Shown: positions 8,389 to 16,320, counted from the first letter of the stretch. The stretch is DNA of 32,064 nucleotides from Bacillota bacterium (GCA_023459335.1 JAEWUO010000035.1:1-32064), one strand, 5' to 3'. Notes: generated by a model not told the origin, from the sequence alone. Numbers and translations: made by a program.

Positions 8389-8436
8389 TTACTTCCTTGC
8401 GTTTTCTGCGATATGACCTTTTATGAGTTCGATCAT
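8389..8436 (-). CDS. 15-codon mini-ORF, upstream copy
   Basis: It reads MIELIKGHIAENARK then TAA, and the next mini-ORF starts 4 bases after its stop. The sequence in front of its ATG is a degenerate repeat end (AAGAAACC) and lacks a good ribosome site. This copy may therefore be read weakly, or by ribosomes arriving from the nucleotidyltransferase gene that ends at 8476. Confidence 0.35.
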   Translation of the reverse strand: MIELIKGHIAENARK

Positions 8437-8475
8437 GTCGTTGGTTTCTTGTTTTTCTGCGCGAATCCGCGCGAG

Positions 8476-9051
8476 TTACTGCGGATACGGCGTGTCGATG
8501 TCCCGCAGTTCCTGTCCCGCCTCCGCTTCCACGAGCCGCAGCCGCTCCGGATGGCGCTGGATGACCGATCCGCCGCCGACGTCTTCCGCCAGCGCGGCCA
8601 GTTCCGCAAACAGATCGCGAGGAAAGATCACCGGATTACCGCGCGTGCCGTAAAAGGAGAGAGACGCGATGCCGGATGTATCCATTTCAAACGCGCGGAT
8701 GAGACGCTCCACGCTGTCCCGCGTCAGATACGGCTGGTCGGCGACCGCGTAGAGGATGCCGTCAAGCTGCGGATCCATGCCGAGAAGCGCTTCCGTCGCG
8801 ATCGCGACGCTCGTGCCGACGCCGCGTTCGGGATCGGGGTTGAGCGCAATGGTAAACCCGCATTTCTGTGAAAGAAACCGTATTTCTTCCGCTTCCACCC
8901 TCGTCACGCAGACGCGCACGGAAAACGGGATCGCCTCGTAGAGCTTGAGCGCGCGGGCAATCATCGGCTCGCCGCCGACTTCGTGCAGCAGCTTGCCGCC
9001 GCCGAAACGCTTCCCCGCGCCCGCCGCGAGCAGCGCGCATCCGATCTTCAC
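8476..9051 (-). CDS. MobA/MocA-like molybdenum cofactor nucleotidyltransferase
   Basis: This 191-residue protein has the nucleotidyltransferase fold. The N-terminal LAAGAGKRFGGGK loop (8-20) binds the nucleotide, PERGVGTSV (74-82) follows, and D105 in VADQPYL is the metal-binding aspartate. The family transfers CMP or GMP to molybdopterin. Next to a xanthine dehydrogenase operon the likely role is making the cytosine dinucleotide cofactor (MocA/YgfJ type), though base choice is not certain from sequence. The GTG start at 9051 overlaps the hydantoinase stop as GTGA, so translation is coupled. After its TAA, 39 bases precede the first repeated mini-ORF before guaD. Confidence 0.85.
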   Translation of the reverse strand: MKIGCALLAAGAGKRFGGGKLLHEVGGEPMIARALKLYEAIPFSVRVCVTRVEAEEIRFLSQKCGFTIALNPDPERGVGTSVAIATEALLGMDPQLDGILYAVADQPYLTRDSVERLIRAFEMDTSGIASLSFYGTRGNPVIFPRDLFAELAALAEDVGGGSVIQRHPERLRLVEAEAGQELRDIDTPYPQ

Positions 9052-10418
9052 GCGCGGTACCTGCCGGATGCCTTCCGAAAGACGAACCGGCCCTTGCCTT
9101 CCTGGACGAGTTTTCCGTTTTTCACGACGTGCCGCCCGCCGAGCAGCACGTCCGAAACGGAGCCGTAAACCTTCATGCCCTCATAGGGCGAGTTGTCGCA
9201 GCGGTGCGCGTTCGTGTGATAGGAGATCACGCTTTCGCCCGTAGGATCGTAAATCGTGATGTCCGCCTCCGCGCCTTCTCGGAGCACGCCGCGGTGCGGA
9301 TACATGCCGAAGAGCTTCGCCGCGTTTTCGCTTAAGAGCGCCGCCATCTGCTGGAGCGTAATGCGTCCCGTGCGCACGGCGTATGTGTAGATGAGCTGGA
9401 CGCGATTCTGTACGCCAGCGCCGCCGTTCGGCGTTTTTGAAAACTCGCCGCCGCCGAGCGCCTTCTGGCTCATCATGAACGAGCAGTGGTCCGTACCGAT
9501 CACGTCGATCTCGCCCGACCCCATCGCAGAGAGCAGCGCGTCCCCGTCCTCCGGTTTTCTCAGCGGCGGGGACATAATGTATTTTTCCGCGTCCGGTTCG
9601 GCGTAGCGCGAATCGTCCAGCACGAGATACTGCGGACAGGTCTCGAGATAAACTTCCTGTCCGCGCGCACGCGCCCGGCGCGCCTCCTCCAGCCCTTCGT
9701 GCGTGGAGAGGTGCACGACCCAGACGGGCGCGCCGGCAAGCTGGCCGATGCGCATGAGCCGCGAGACCGCCTCCGCCTCCACTTCGTTCGGGCGGGAGAG
9801 CGGATGACCCAGCGGCGAACGCATGCCGATGCTATTAAGCTCGTGGATGCGTTCGTTTAAAATATCGTAGTTTTCGCAGTGCACGCCGCTGATGCAGTGG
9901 AGCGCCGCCATGTGCTTCAAGGCGGCGTAGATCTCGCCGTCGTTTAAACGCATCGCGTCGTATACCATGTACATTTTGAAGGAGGTGACCCCCTGCGCCA
10001 CCATTTGCTCCACCTCGGCTGCGCGCTCGCCGTCCCATTCCGAAATGGCCAGATGGAACCCGAAGTTGCAGCTGGAGCCTGCGGCTTTTTTATGCCAGAG
10101 GTCAAGCGCGTCCTGCATGGTCATGCCGCGGTCCTGTGTGGCGAAATCCAGCACCGTCGTCGTTCCGCCGAGAATTGCCGCGCGCGTTCCGGTGACGAAG
10201 TTGTCCGCCGTCACGGTGACGCCCAGATCGAGGTCAAAGTGCGTGTGCGTGTCGATAAAGCCCGCAAACACGAGCTTTCCGCCCGCATCGATCGTCTCGT
10301 CCGCCGGTTCGGAAATCCCGGCGGCGACGCGCTTGATGAATCCGTTTTCAACGAGGATATCCGCCTGTTCGATTCCCTGGCCGCGCACGAGCGTCCCGTT
10401 TTGTATAAGGGTTCTCAA
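9048..10418 (-). CDS. hyuA: D-hydantoinase/dihydropyrimidinase-family amidohydrolase
   Basis: This 456-residue cyclic-amide hydrolase carries the binuclear metal site of the family: H58 and H60 in DTHTH, the bridging lysine K148 in VTSFKMYMVY (normally carboxylated), H180 in GVHCENYD, H236 in VVHLSTH and D310 in GTDHCSF. The start is a TTG at 10418. GGGAGG lies 8 bases upstream, and the in-frame codon further upstream (10469) has no ribosome site. Related HyuA proteins occur in anaerobic purine-degradation clusters with xanthine dehydrogenase, where ring opening of a xanthine- or urate-derived intermediate is proposed. The context here agrees, but the substrate is inferred. It is the first gene of its operon. 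Confidence 0.88.
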   Translation of the reverse strand: MRTLIQNGTLVRGQGIEQADILVENGFIKRVAAGISEPADETIDAGGKLVFAGFIDTHTHFDLDLGVTVTADNFVTGTRAAILGGTTTVLDFATQDRGMTMQDALDLWHKKAAGSSCNFGFHLAISEWDGERAAEVEQMVAQGVTSFKMYMVYDAMRLNDGEIYAALKHMAALHCISGVHCENYDILNERIHELNSIGMRSPLGHPLSRPNEVEAEAVSRLMRIGQLAGAPVWVVHLSTHEGLEEARRARARGQEVYLETCPQYLVLDDSRYAEPDAEKYIMSPPLRKPEDGDALLSAMGSGEIDVIGTDHCSFMMSQKALGGGEFSKTPNGGAGVQNRVQLIYTYAVRTGRITLQQMAALLSENAAKLFGMYPHRGVLREGAEADITIYDPTGESVISYHTNAHRCDNSPYEGMKVYGSVSDVLLGGRHVVKNGKLVQEGKGRFVFRKASGRYRA

Positions 10419-10534
10419 TGTGACCGCCTCCCTATGCGCAATTCGATTCGGAACTTGAGCAAATCGCAATAATTACTGACTATTCCTTCTGTTCATGCAG
10501 GATTTTAAAATGTGTCAAATCAAATTAAGCTACC

Positions 10535-10574
10535 GGTAAAACGCAGGAATCATTTTCGTTAACCTGCAAATACC
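10535..10574 (-). other. Two-tier hairpin in the hydantoinase leader
   Basis: Within the roughly 160-base leader, GGTA (10535-10538) pairs with TACC (10571-10574). Inside that, GCAGG (10543-10547) pairs with CCTGC (10563-10567). It has no U tract, so it is not a terminator as such. It does not match the purine riboswitch consensus that I know. Confidence 0.4.
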
Positions 10575-10587
10575 AACACCCAATATC

Positions 10588-10616
10588 ATTCTATCACAGG
10601 AAAAACTTCCTGCAAA
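10588..10616 (-). promoter_or_regulatory. Promoter of the hydantoinase-guaD operon with palindromic spacer
   Basis: On the minus strand TTTGCA (10611-10616) and TAGAAT (10588-10593) are 17 bases apart. The palindrome CAGGAAAAACTTCCTG (10597-10612) fills the spacer and touches the -35 box, the position expected of a repressor operator. The promoter is about 30 bases from, and divergent to, the adenine deaminase promoter. Confidence 0.6.
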
Positions 10617-10620
10617 GTAT

Positions 10621-10648
10621 TTGCATCTAACAATCTTTGTGCTATACT
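10621..10648 (+). promoter_or_regulatory. Promoter of adenine deaminase
   Basis: TTGCAT (10621-10626), a 16-base spacer and TATACT (10643-10648) with an extended -10 TGC just before it. Transcription should start near 10655, giving a very short leader. Confidence 0.7.
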
Positions 10649-10670
10649 AACAAAAAGGTGGGTGAACATT

Positions 10671-12374
10671 ATGCAGAAGTCACGTATTCGCGCCGCCATC
10701 CTCAACGCAGCCAACCGCAACGCGGCGCTGGTCGTTAAAAATGCAAAAATCGTCAACGTTTTCACCGAAGAAATACTCGAAGGCGACGTCGCCATGCGCG
10801 ACGGCATCATCATCGGCGTGGGTTCCTATACCGGCCGCGTGGAAATCGACGCAAAAGGCGGATACCTCTGCCCCGGCCTGATCGACGGACACGTGCACAT
10901 CGAATCCTCTATGGCCCACCCTTCGCGATTTGCAAACGTCATCCTCGAAAAAGGCACCACCTCCATCATCTCAGATCCGCACGAGATCGCGAACGTATGC
11001 GGTTCGGACGGAATTCAATACATGCTCGATCAAACGGAATGGCTTCCCCTTTCCGTTTTTGTTATGGTTCCCTCCTGCGTGCCGGCGACCGCATTTGAAA
11101 CCAGCGGCGCAAAACTCACGGCACGCGACCTTGAATCCTTCATCGGCCATCCGCGCGTGTTGGGGCTCGGCGAGGTGATGGATTACGTCGCGGTTGTCGA
11201 AGGCGACGGAGAAATGCTCGATAAGCTGCACCTGTTCCGTCACCATCCGATCGACGGCCACGCGCCGAGGCTCACCGGAGACGCGCTCAACGCCTACTGC
11301 GTCGCCGGTCCGTATACCGACCACGAGTGCCTCACCTACGACGAAGTGCTCGAAAAGCTGCGCAAGGGGATGCGTATCCACCTCCGCCTCGGCTCGGCTA
11401 ACCGCAATGTCGAGGAAATCATGAAGCAGATCGCGGATCACAACCTGCCGACGCGCAGGATGTCCTTCTGCACGGACGACAAGCACCTCGCCGACATCCG
11501 CGAGGAGGGGCACATCAACTATATCGTGCGCCGCGCGGTGGCAAACGGCATCCCGCCCATCCGCGCGATCCAGATGGCGACCATCAACACCGCAAACACC
11601 TACAACATCCGGCACTACGGCGCGGTCGCGCCCGGTTACCGCGCGGATATGGTGGTGTTCGATAACCTTACGGACTTCAACCCGCAGTTCGTGATCACGG
11701 ACGGCAAGGTATTCGAGCCGAGTGTGGACACGCACATCAAACCCGACCCGAAAATCTACAACAGCGTGCATCTGGCTCCGCGCAAGCCGGACGTGCTGAA
11801 GCTGCCGGTCTCCGGCAAGGCGAACATCATCCGCCTGATCCCGAAGGAGCTCGTCACCGCGCTGGACGTGGAGGACGTATACACGGAAAACGGCCTTTTC
11901 GTGCCAAAAAACGGCCTGTTAAAACTCGCGGTGCTGGAGCGGCACCACGCCTCCGGCAGAGTCGGCCTGGGCATTCTTCGCGGATTCGATCTCAAAGACG
12001 GCGCCATTGCGACCACGGTCGGCCATGACTCGCACAACCTCGTTGTCGTCGGCGACAACGACGCGGACATGCTCGCCGCGGTGGACGCGCTGGAGGAATG
12101 CGGCGGCGGATATGTTGTCGTCAGCAATGGACAAATTCTTGCCAGGCTCGTTCTCTCCGTCGCGGGGCTGATGAGCGACGCGCCGCTGGAGAACATCCTC
12201 AAACACCAGCGGGAGCTGCTCACGGCTGCGTCTCAGCTTGGCATCCATACCGAATCCGATCCGTTCATCACGCTTTCGTTTATCGCGCTGCCGGTCATTC
12301 CGGACGTGCGCTTGACGGATATGGGGCTTTTCGACGTAAGGAATATGGAATTCTTTAATAAAATCAACCCGTAA
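10671..12374 (+). CDS. adeC: Adenine deaminase
   Basis: This 567-residue amidohydrolase converts adenine to hypoxanthine and ammonia. It has the AdeC metal motif DGHVHIESS (H74, H76), the SDPHEIANV segment, the CTDDKH segment and the C-terminal VGHDSHNL motif, and normal family length. The ATG at 10671 was preferred over an in-frame GTG at 10662 because AGGTGG is spaced 9 bases before the ATG and too close to the GTG. It is divergent from the hydantoinase operon and lies 176 bases before the xanthine dehydrogenase genes, which would use its product after a first hydroxylation. No clear terminator follows. Confidence 0.95.
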   Translation: MQKSRIRAAILNAANRNAALVVKNAKIVNVFTEEILEGDVAMRDGIIIGVGSYTGRVEIDAKGGYLCPGLIDGHVHIESSMAHPSRFANVILEKGTTSIISDPHEIANVCGSDGIQYMLDQTEWLPLSVFVMVPSCVPATAFETSGAKLTARDLESFIGHPRVLGLGEVMDYVAVVEGDGEMLDKLHLFRHHPIDGHAPRLTGDALNAYCVAGPYTDHECLTYDEVLEKLRKGMRIHLRLGSANRNVEEIMKQIADHNLPTRRMSFCTDDKHLADIREEGHINYIVRRAVANGIPPIRAIQMATINTANTYNIRHYGAVAPGYRADMVVFDNLTDFNPQFVITDGKVFEPSVDTHIKPDPKIYNSVHLAPRKPDVLKLPVSGKANIIRLIPKELVTALDVEDVYTENGLFVPKNGLLKLAVLERHHASGRVGLGILRGFDLKDGAIATTVGHDSHNLVVVGDNDADMLAAVDALEECGGGYVVVSNGQILARLVLSVAGLMSDAPLENILKHQRELLTAASQLGIHTESDPFITLSFIALPVIPDVRLTDMGLFDVRNMEFFNKINP

Positions 12375-12550
12375 AGTTTATTTTTAGAAAATAATCCATG
12401 TAATCATATATGTTGATTAATTGTGATATTCCAGTAGCGTTTTGATGAAACCATATAAATCGATAATCATTCGTAGTATGATCAATTTGAGCTGGTGTAA
12501 TTCGTTTTTTAACTGTCCGACGGTCTTTGCACAAATCACAGGAGGTCACC
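12375..12550 (+). other. A/T-rich spacer between adeC and the xanthine dehydrogenase operon
   Basis: This 176-base stretch is strikingly A/T-rich compared with the flanking genes. It contains small palindromes such as CATATATG and an ACTGTC/GACGGT hairpin near 12515-12530. I saw no terminator for adeC, no convincing -35/-10 pair and no known riboswitch consensus. It ends in the AGGAGGT ribosome site of the next gene. Confidence 0.5.
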
Positions 12551-14836
12551 ATGGTAGTTGGAACAAGCGTCAAGCGCGTTGACGCGATCGACAAGGTAAC
12601 GGGGCGCGCCCGGTATACGGACGATCTCGTCGATCGCAGCGCGCTGATCGTCAAGATTTATCACTCGACCATCGCGCACGGCATGGTCAAGTCGGTCGAT
12701 GTCAGCGAAGCCGCCAAAATTCCCGGCGTCGTAAAGGTGCTGACGTGCTTCGACGTCCCGGACCGCCCCTTCCCTACGGCCGGACATCCCTGGTCGACCG
12801 ACCCGCACCATCAGGACGTCGCCGACCGCCTGCTGCTGAACCGCCATGTGCGGTATTATGGCGACGACATCGCCGCCGTCATCGCAGAGGACGAAGTCGC
12901 CGCGGAACAGGGCGTTCGCGCGCTGAAGGTGGAATACGACGAATACCCCTTTGTTCTGGACGCGCAGGAGGCTATGAAAGACGGCGCGCCGCAGCTTCAT
13001 GAAAGATTCCCGAATAATATTCTCGGGCGTACCAGTTATGAACTCGGCAATTTTGAAGAAGCGATTCAGGAACCGGGACTCGTAAAAGTCGAAGGTTGGT
13101 ATGAAACGCCGACCGTGCAGCACTGCCACATCGAAAACCACGTCTGCTACGCAGAGGAGCAGTACGGCAAGATCGTGATCGTGTCCAGCACGCAGATTCC
13201 GCATATCGTGCGCCGCATCTGCGGGCAGGCGCTGGGTCTGCCCTGGGGCAGCGTGCGATTAATCAAGCCTTATATCGGCGGCGGATTCGGCAACAAGCAG
13301 GACGCGCTGTATGAACCTCTCTGCGGTTACTGCTGCCAGCAGATGGGCGGCCGTCTCGTCAAGCTGGATGTGAGCCGCGAGGAGACGTTTGTCAGTAACC
13401 GCGTACGCCACGCGATCCGTTATCATATCGTCACTTACGCCCGTTCAAACGGCCGCTTTGTCGCGCGCCGCATGGAAGCGTTTTCCAACCAGGGCGCATA
13501 CGCGAGTCACGGACACGGCATCGTCGCCAAGGGCGCAAGCGCGTTCAAACAGATCTATGTGGACGACAAGGCGACCAAAGTGGATGCGTATACGATCTTC
13601 ACCAACCTGCCCGCGGCGGGCGCGATGCGCGCCTACGGCATTCCGCAGGTTTCATTCGCCATCGAGAGCAACGTGGAAGACGCGGCTTTGGTTCTCGGCA
13701 TCGATTCGGTCAAACTCCGCCAGATGAACATGATGCCCGTCGGCTACAAAGACGATTTTTCCAAGAACGTCAACTATTTCGACAGCCTGAACCAATGCAT
13801 CGCCAAGGGCAAGGCGTATATGGATTACGACCGCAAGTATGCGGAATACGCGAGCCAGACCGGCCCCATCCGCCGCGGTATCGGCATGGCGATCTTCTGG
13901 TATAACACCGCCGTCTGGCCGATCGCGCTGGAATCGTCCAGCTGCCGCATGGTCATGAATCAGGACGGCTCGGTGCAGTTTGAAACCGGCGAAACGGAGA
14001 TCGGTCAGGGCGCGGATACGGCCTTTGCGCAGATGGTTGCGGACACGGTCGGCGTTCCATTTGAAAAGGTGCATGTGCTCACCACGCAGGATACGGACAT
14101 CACCCCGTACTGTACGGGAGCCTACGCCTCGCGTCAGACGTATGTCGCGGGGTTTGCGATCCATAACATCGGCACGCAGCTGAAAAACAAGGTTCTCAGC
14201 TACGCCTCCTATCTGACGGGAAAGCCGGTCGACACGATCGACCTCGTCGACGGAGTCGTGATCGAAACCGCGATGAAGGAACAGCTCATGACCATCGAAG
14301 AACTCGCGACCACCGCGCTGTATTCGTTTGACCAGTCGGAACAGTTCAGCGCGGAAGGCACGACGCAGATCAAAAGCAACGCCTATTCCTTCGGCTGCGG
14401 ATTTGCCGAGGTCGAGGTCGATATCCCGATGTGCAAGGTGAAGCTCGTCAAGATGATCAACGTGCACGACTGCGGCAGGCTCATCAACCCGCAGCTTGCC
14501 GAGGCGCAGGTGCACGGAGGCATGAGCATGGCGATCGGCTATGGAATGGGCGAGCAGCTGCTCTTCGACCCCAAGACCGGCAAGCCGCTCAACAACAACC
14601 TTCTGGATTACAAGCTCTGCACGATGATGGACCACCCGGACCTTAAGGCGGAATTTGTGGAGAACTTTGAGCCGACAAGCCCGTTTGGCACCAAAGCCCT
14701 CGGCGAACCGCCGACTTGCCCGGGCGCGCCTGCGATTCGAAACGCGATATTAAACGCCACGGGCGTCGCGCTGAACCAAACGCCAATGACGCCGCATATC
14801 CTCTTTGAGCGATTCAAAGAGGAAGGTTTGCTGTAA
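12551..14836 (+). CDS. xdhA: Xanthine dehydrogenase, molybdenum-binding subunit
   Basis: This 761-residue catalytic subunit hydroxylates the purine ring (hypoxanthine to xanthine, xanthine to urate) at a molybdopterin centre. An a/b hammerhead domain occupies about 15-130. The Mo-binding part follows, with GGGFGNKQD at 243-251, the AMRAYGIPQ substrate-channel motif, the ETGETEIGQG loop, and the catalytic glutamate E719 in KALGEPP. There is no in-frame UGA, so it is not a selenocysteine protein. AGGAGGT lies 4 bases before the ATG at 12551. The FAD and iron-sulfur subunits follow directly, forming the usual three-gene xdhABC order. Related purine or nicotinate hydroxylases cannot be fully excluded, but the deaminase neighbours favour purines. 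Confidence 0.92.
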   Translation: MVVGTSVKRVDAIDKVTGRARYTDDLVDRSALIVKIYHSTIAHGMVKSVDVSEAAKIPGVVKVLTCFDVPDRPFPTAGHPWSTDPHHQDVADRLLLNRHVRYYGDDIAAVIAEDEVAAEQGVRALKVEYDEYPFVLDAQEAMKDGAPQLHERFPNNILGRTSYELGNFEEAIQEPGLVKVEGWYETPTVQHCHIENHVCYAEEQYGKIVIVSSTQIPHIVRRICGQALGLPWGSVRLIKPYIGGGFGNKQDALYEPLCGYCCQQMGGRLVKLDVSREETFVSNRVRHAIRYHIVTYARSNGRFVARRMEAFSNQGAYASHGHGIVAKGASAFKQIYVDDKATKVDAYTIFTNLPAAGAMRAYGIPQVSFAIESNVEDAALVLGIDSVKLRQMNMMPVGYKDDFSKNVNYFDSLNQCIAKGKAYMDYDRKYAEYASQTGPIRRGIGMAIFWYNTAVWPIALESSSCRMVMNQDGSVQFETGETEIGQGADTAFAQMVADTVGVPFEKVHVLTTQDTDITPYCTGAYASRQTYVAGFAIHNIGTQLKNKVLSYASYLTGKPVDTIDLVDGVVIETAMKEQLMTIEELATTALYSFDQSEQFSAEGTTQIKSNAYSFGCGFAEVEVDIPMCKVKLVKMINVHDCGRLINPQLAEAQVHGGMSMAIGYGMGEQLLFDPKTGKPLNNNLLDYKLCTMMDHPDLKAEFVENFEPTSPFGTKALGEPPTCPGAPAIRNAILNATGVALNQTPMTPHILFERFKEEGLL

Positions 14837-14854
14837 CGGGAGGAGCCGAAAATT

Positions 14855-15736
14855 ATGTATGATTTTTCCGCATTATACGAGGCGGCCAGCGTTCGGCAAG
14901 CCGTTGAGCTCATGCAGGAGCACCCGTCGGCGGTGCTGATTGCCGGCGGCAGCGACGTGCTCATCAAGCTGCGCGAAGGCAAGCTCGCCGGCGCGGAGCT
15001 GATCAGCATCTTTAAGCTGGACGAGCTGCGCGGCGTGAGCCTCGATCCCGACGGCGCGCTGCGCATCGGCCCAATGACAAGCTTTTCGCATACGACGCAG
15101 GACCCGCTGGTTCAAAAGTTCATCCCTGTGCTCGGCGAGGCGGCGGACACCGTCGGCGGGCCGCAGCTAAGGAACATCGGCACGGTCGGCGGCAATATCT
15201 GCAACGGCGTGACCAGCGCGGACACTGCGAGCACGCAGGTAGCGTACGACGCCGTATTGGAGATTACGAGCGTAAGCGGCGTTCGTAAACTCAGCATCCA
15301 CGACTTTTACAAAGGCCCCGGCAAGGTCGCGCTCGAACCCGGCGAACTATTGACCGCGATCCTGATTCCGAAGGAAAGCTACGAAAACTGTTACGGTTTT
15401 TACACGAAATACGCCATGCGAAACGCGATGGATATCGCGACCATCGGCTGTTCGGTCAACGTCGTATTAAGCGCGGATCAAAAGAAGATCGTGCGCGCGC
15501 GCATCGCCTACGGCGTTGCGGGGCCCGTGCCCATGCGCGCAAGAACCGCGGAAGCGGCGCTGCTCGGCCAGCCGATCGGCGAAACGTCCATCGCGCTCGC
15601 GGGAGAAGAAGTGCTTAAGGACGTGAACCCGCGCACGAGCTGGCGCGCCTCGGCGGACTTTCGCAAGCAGATCATCAGCGAGACCGCGCGCCGCGGCTTG
15701 AAAGCCGCAATCGAGCGCGCAGGAGGTGCGTTCTAA
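14855..15736 (+). CDS. xdhB: Xanthine dehydrogenase, FAD-binding subunit
   Basis: This 293-residue subunit passes electrons from the iron-sulfur centres to the final acceptor through FAD. The FAD-binding signatures are IAGGSDVLI (29-37) and QLRNIGTVGGNICNG (104-118), followed by SADTA. The C-terminal CO-dehydrogenase-flavoprotein domain covers about 180-290. The start lies 18 bases after the xdhA stop with GGGAGGAG in the gap. The stop overlaps the next ATG by one base (TAATG), so xdhB and xdhC are translationally coupled. Confidence 0.95.
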   Translation: MYDFSALYEAASVRQAVELMQEHPSAVLIAGGSDVLIKLREGKLAGAELISIFKLDELRGVSLDPDGALRIGPMTSFSHTTQDPLVQKFIPVLGEAADTVGGPQLRNIGTVGGNICNGVTSADTASTQVAYDAVLEITSVSGVRKLSIHDFYKGPGKVALEPGELLTAILIPKESYENCYGFYTKYAMRNAMDIATIGCSVNVVLSADQKKIVRARIAYGVAGPVPMRARTAEAALLGQPIGETSIALAGEEVLKDVNPRTSWRASADFRKQIISETARRGLKAAIERAGGAF

Positions 15737-16218
15737 TGGAAAAAAAGCTGATCCGCTGCAACATCAACGGCAAGGACGTGGAATCCTATATCGACGTCCG
15801 CGCCTCCTTAACGGACATGCTCCGAAACGACTACCGCCTTACCTCGGTCAAGAAAGGCTGCGAAGTCGGCGAGTGCGGCGCGTGCAACGTCATCATCGAC
15901 GGTGAATGCTTTAACTCCTGCATCTACCTCGCGGTCTGGGCGGAGGGCAAGCGCATCCGCACGCTGGAAAGCCTGCTCGGCCCCAACGGGGAACTTGCCG
16001 ATATTCAGCAGGCGTTCGTGGACGAAGCCGCGGTGCAATGCGGCTTCTGCACACCGGGATTTATTATGACCTCGGTGAAGATCCTCGAATCCGGCAAGGA
16101 ATATACGCGCGAGGAACTGCGAAAAGAGCTCAGCGGACACCTCTGCCGCTGCACGGGATATGAAAACATCCTCAACGCGGTCGAAAAAACGATGAAGAAA
16201 CGGCTTGGGAAGTCCTGA
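15736..16218 (+). CDS. xdhC: Xanthine dehydrogenase, 2Fe-2S subunit
   Basis: This 160-residue subunit carries two [2Fe-2S] clusters. The plant-ferredoxin type ligands are C42-x4-C47-x2-C50-x11-C62, and the alpha-helical C-terminal set is C102-x2-C105 with C137-x-C139. Length and ligand spacing are standard for small molybdenum-hydroxylase subunits. The ATG overlaps the xdhB stop, with AGGAGG 9 bases upstream inside xdhB. It is the last gene of the operon; no classical terminator was found before the aminotransferase gene. Confidence 0.96.
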   Translation: MEKKLIRCNINGKDVESYIDVRASLTDMLRNDYRLTSVKKGCEVGECGACNVIIDGECFNSCIYLAVWAEGKRIRTLESLLGPNGELADIQQAFVDEAAVQCGFCTPGFIMTSVKILESGKEYTREELRKELSGHLCRCTGYENILNAVEKTMKKRLGKS

Positions 16219-16271
16219 TTCCATTTTCATTCCGCTGATGTAAAAATCTAAGAGCTATGTCAAAAAAAGAA

Positions 16272-16300
16272 TTGCATTACGCGATAGGTTGAAGTAGCAT
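16272..16300 (+). promoter_or_regulatory. Possible promoter of the aminotransferase gene
   Basis: TTGCAT (16272-16277), a 17-base spacer and TAGCAT (16295-16300) give a moderate match. The predicted transcript would begin near 16307, just before a stable hairpin. Confidence 0.4.
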
Positions 16301-16320
16301 AAAAAACAAACCATCTTCGC

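Larger units (their letters stand above)
8301..8462 (-). repeat. 52-bp tandem repeat of the guaD translation start
   Basis: Three copies of a start-codon unit sit at exact 52-base spacing, with ATGs at 8332 (guaD), 8384 and 8436. Part of a fourth copy lies at 8437-8462. The two complete upstream units differ at only 2 of 52 positions. The guaD copy is more diverged and matches over its first dozen codons. Each unit ends in AAGGAAG-TAACGAC-ATG, so the ribosome site for one start overlaps the stop of the previous unit. Confidence 0.95.

Noticed and set aside
8301..8462. CRISPR array or IS end from the regular 52-base repeats
   Set aside because: The units are contiguous without unique spacers and each encodes a copy of the guaD start, so tandem duplication explains them.
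10419..10582. Known purine riboswitch before the purine genes
   Set aside because: The conserved junction and loop sequences of the guanine/adenine aptamer could not be found in this leader or in the adeC and xdh leaders.
13652..14635. Long open frame antisense to xdhA
   Set aside because: Shadow of the molybdenum subunit gene; no start signal and no domain.
12551..14836. Selenocysteine-containing molybdenum hydroxylase
   Set aside because: There is no in-frame UGA in the reading frame. The family labile selenium would not be visible in sequence, so this remains undecided rather than supported.
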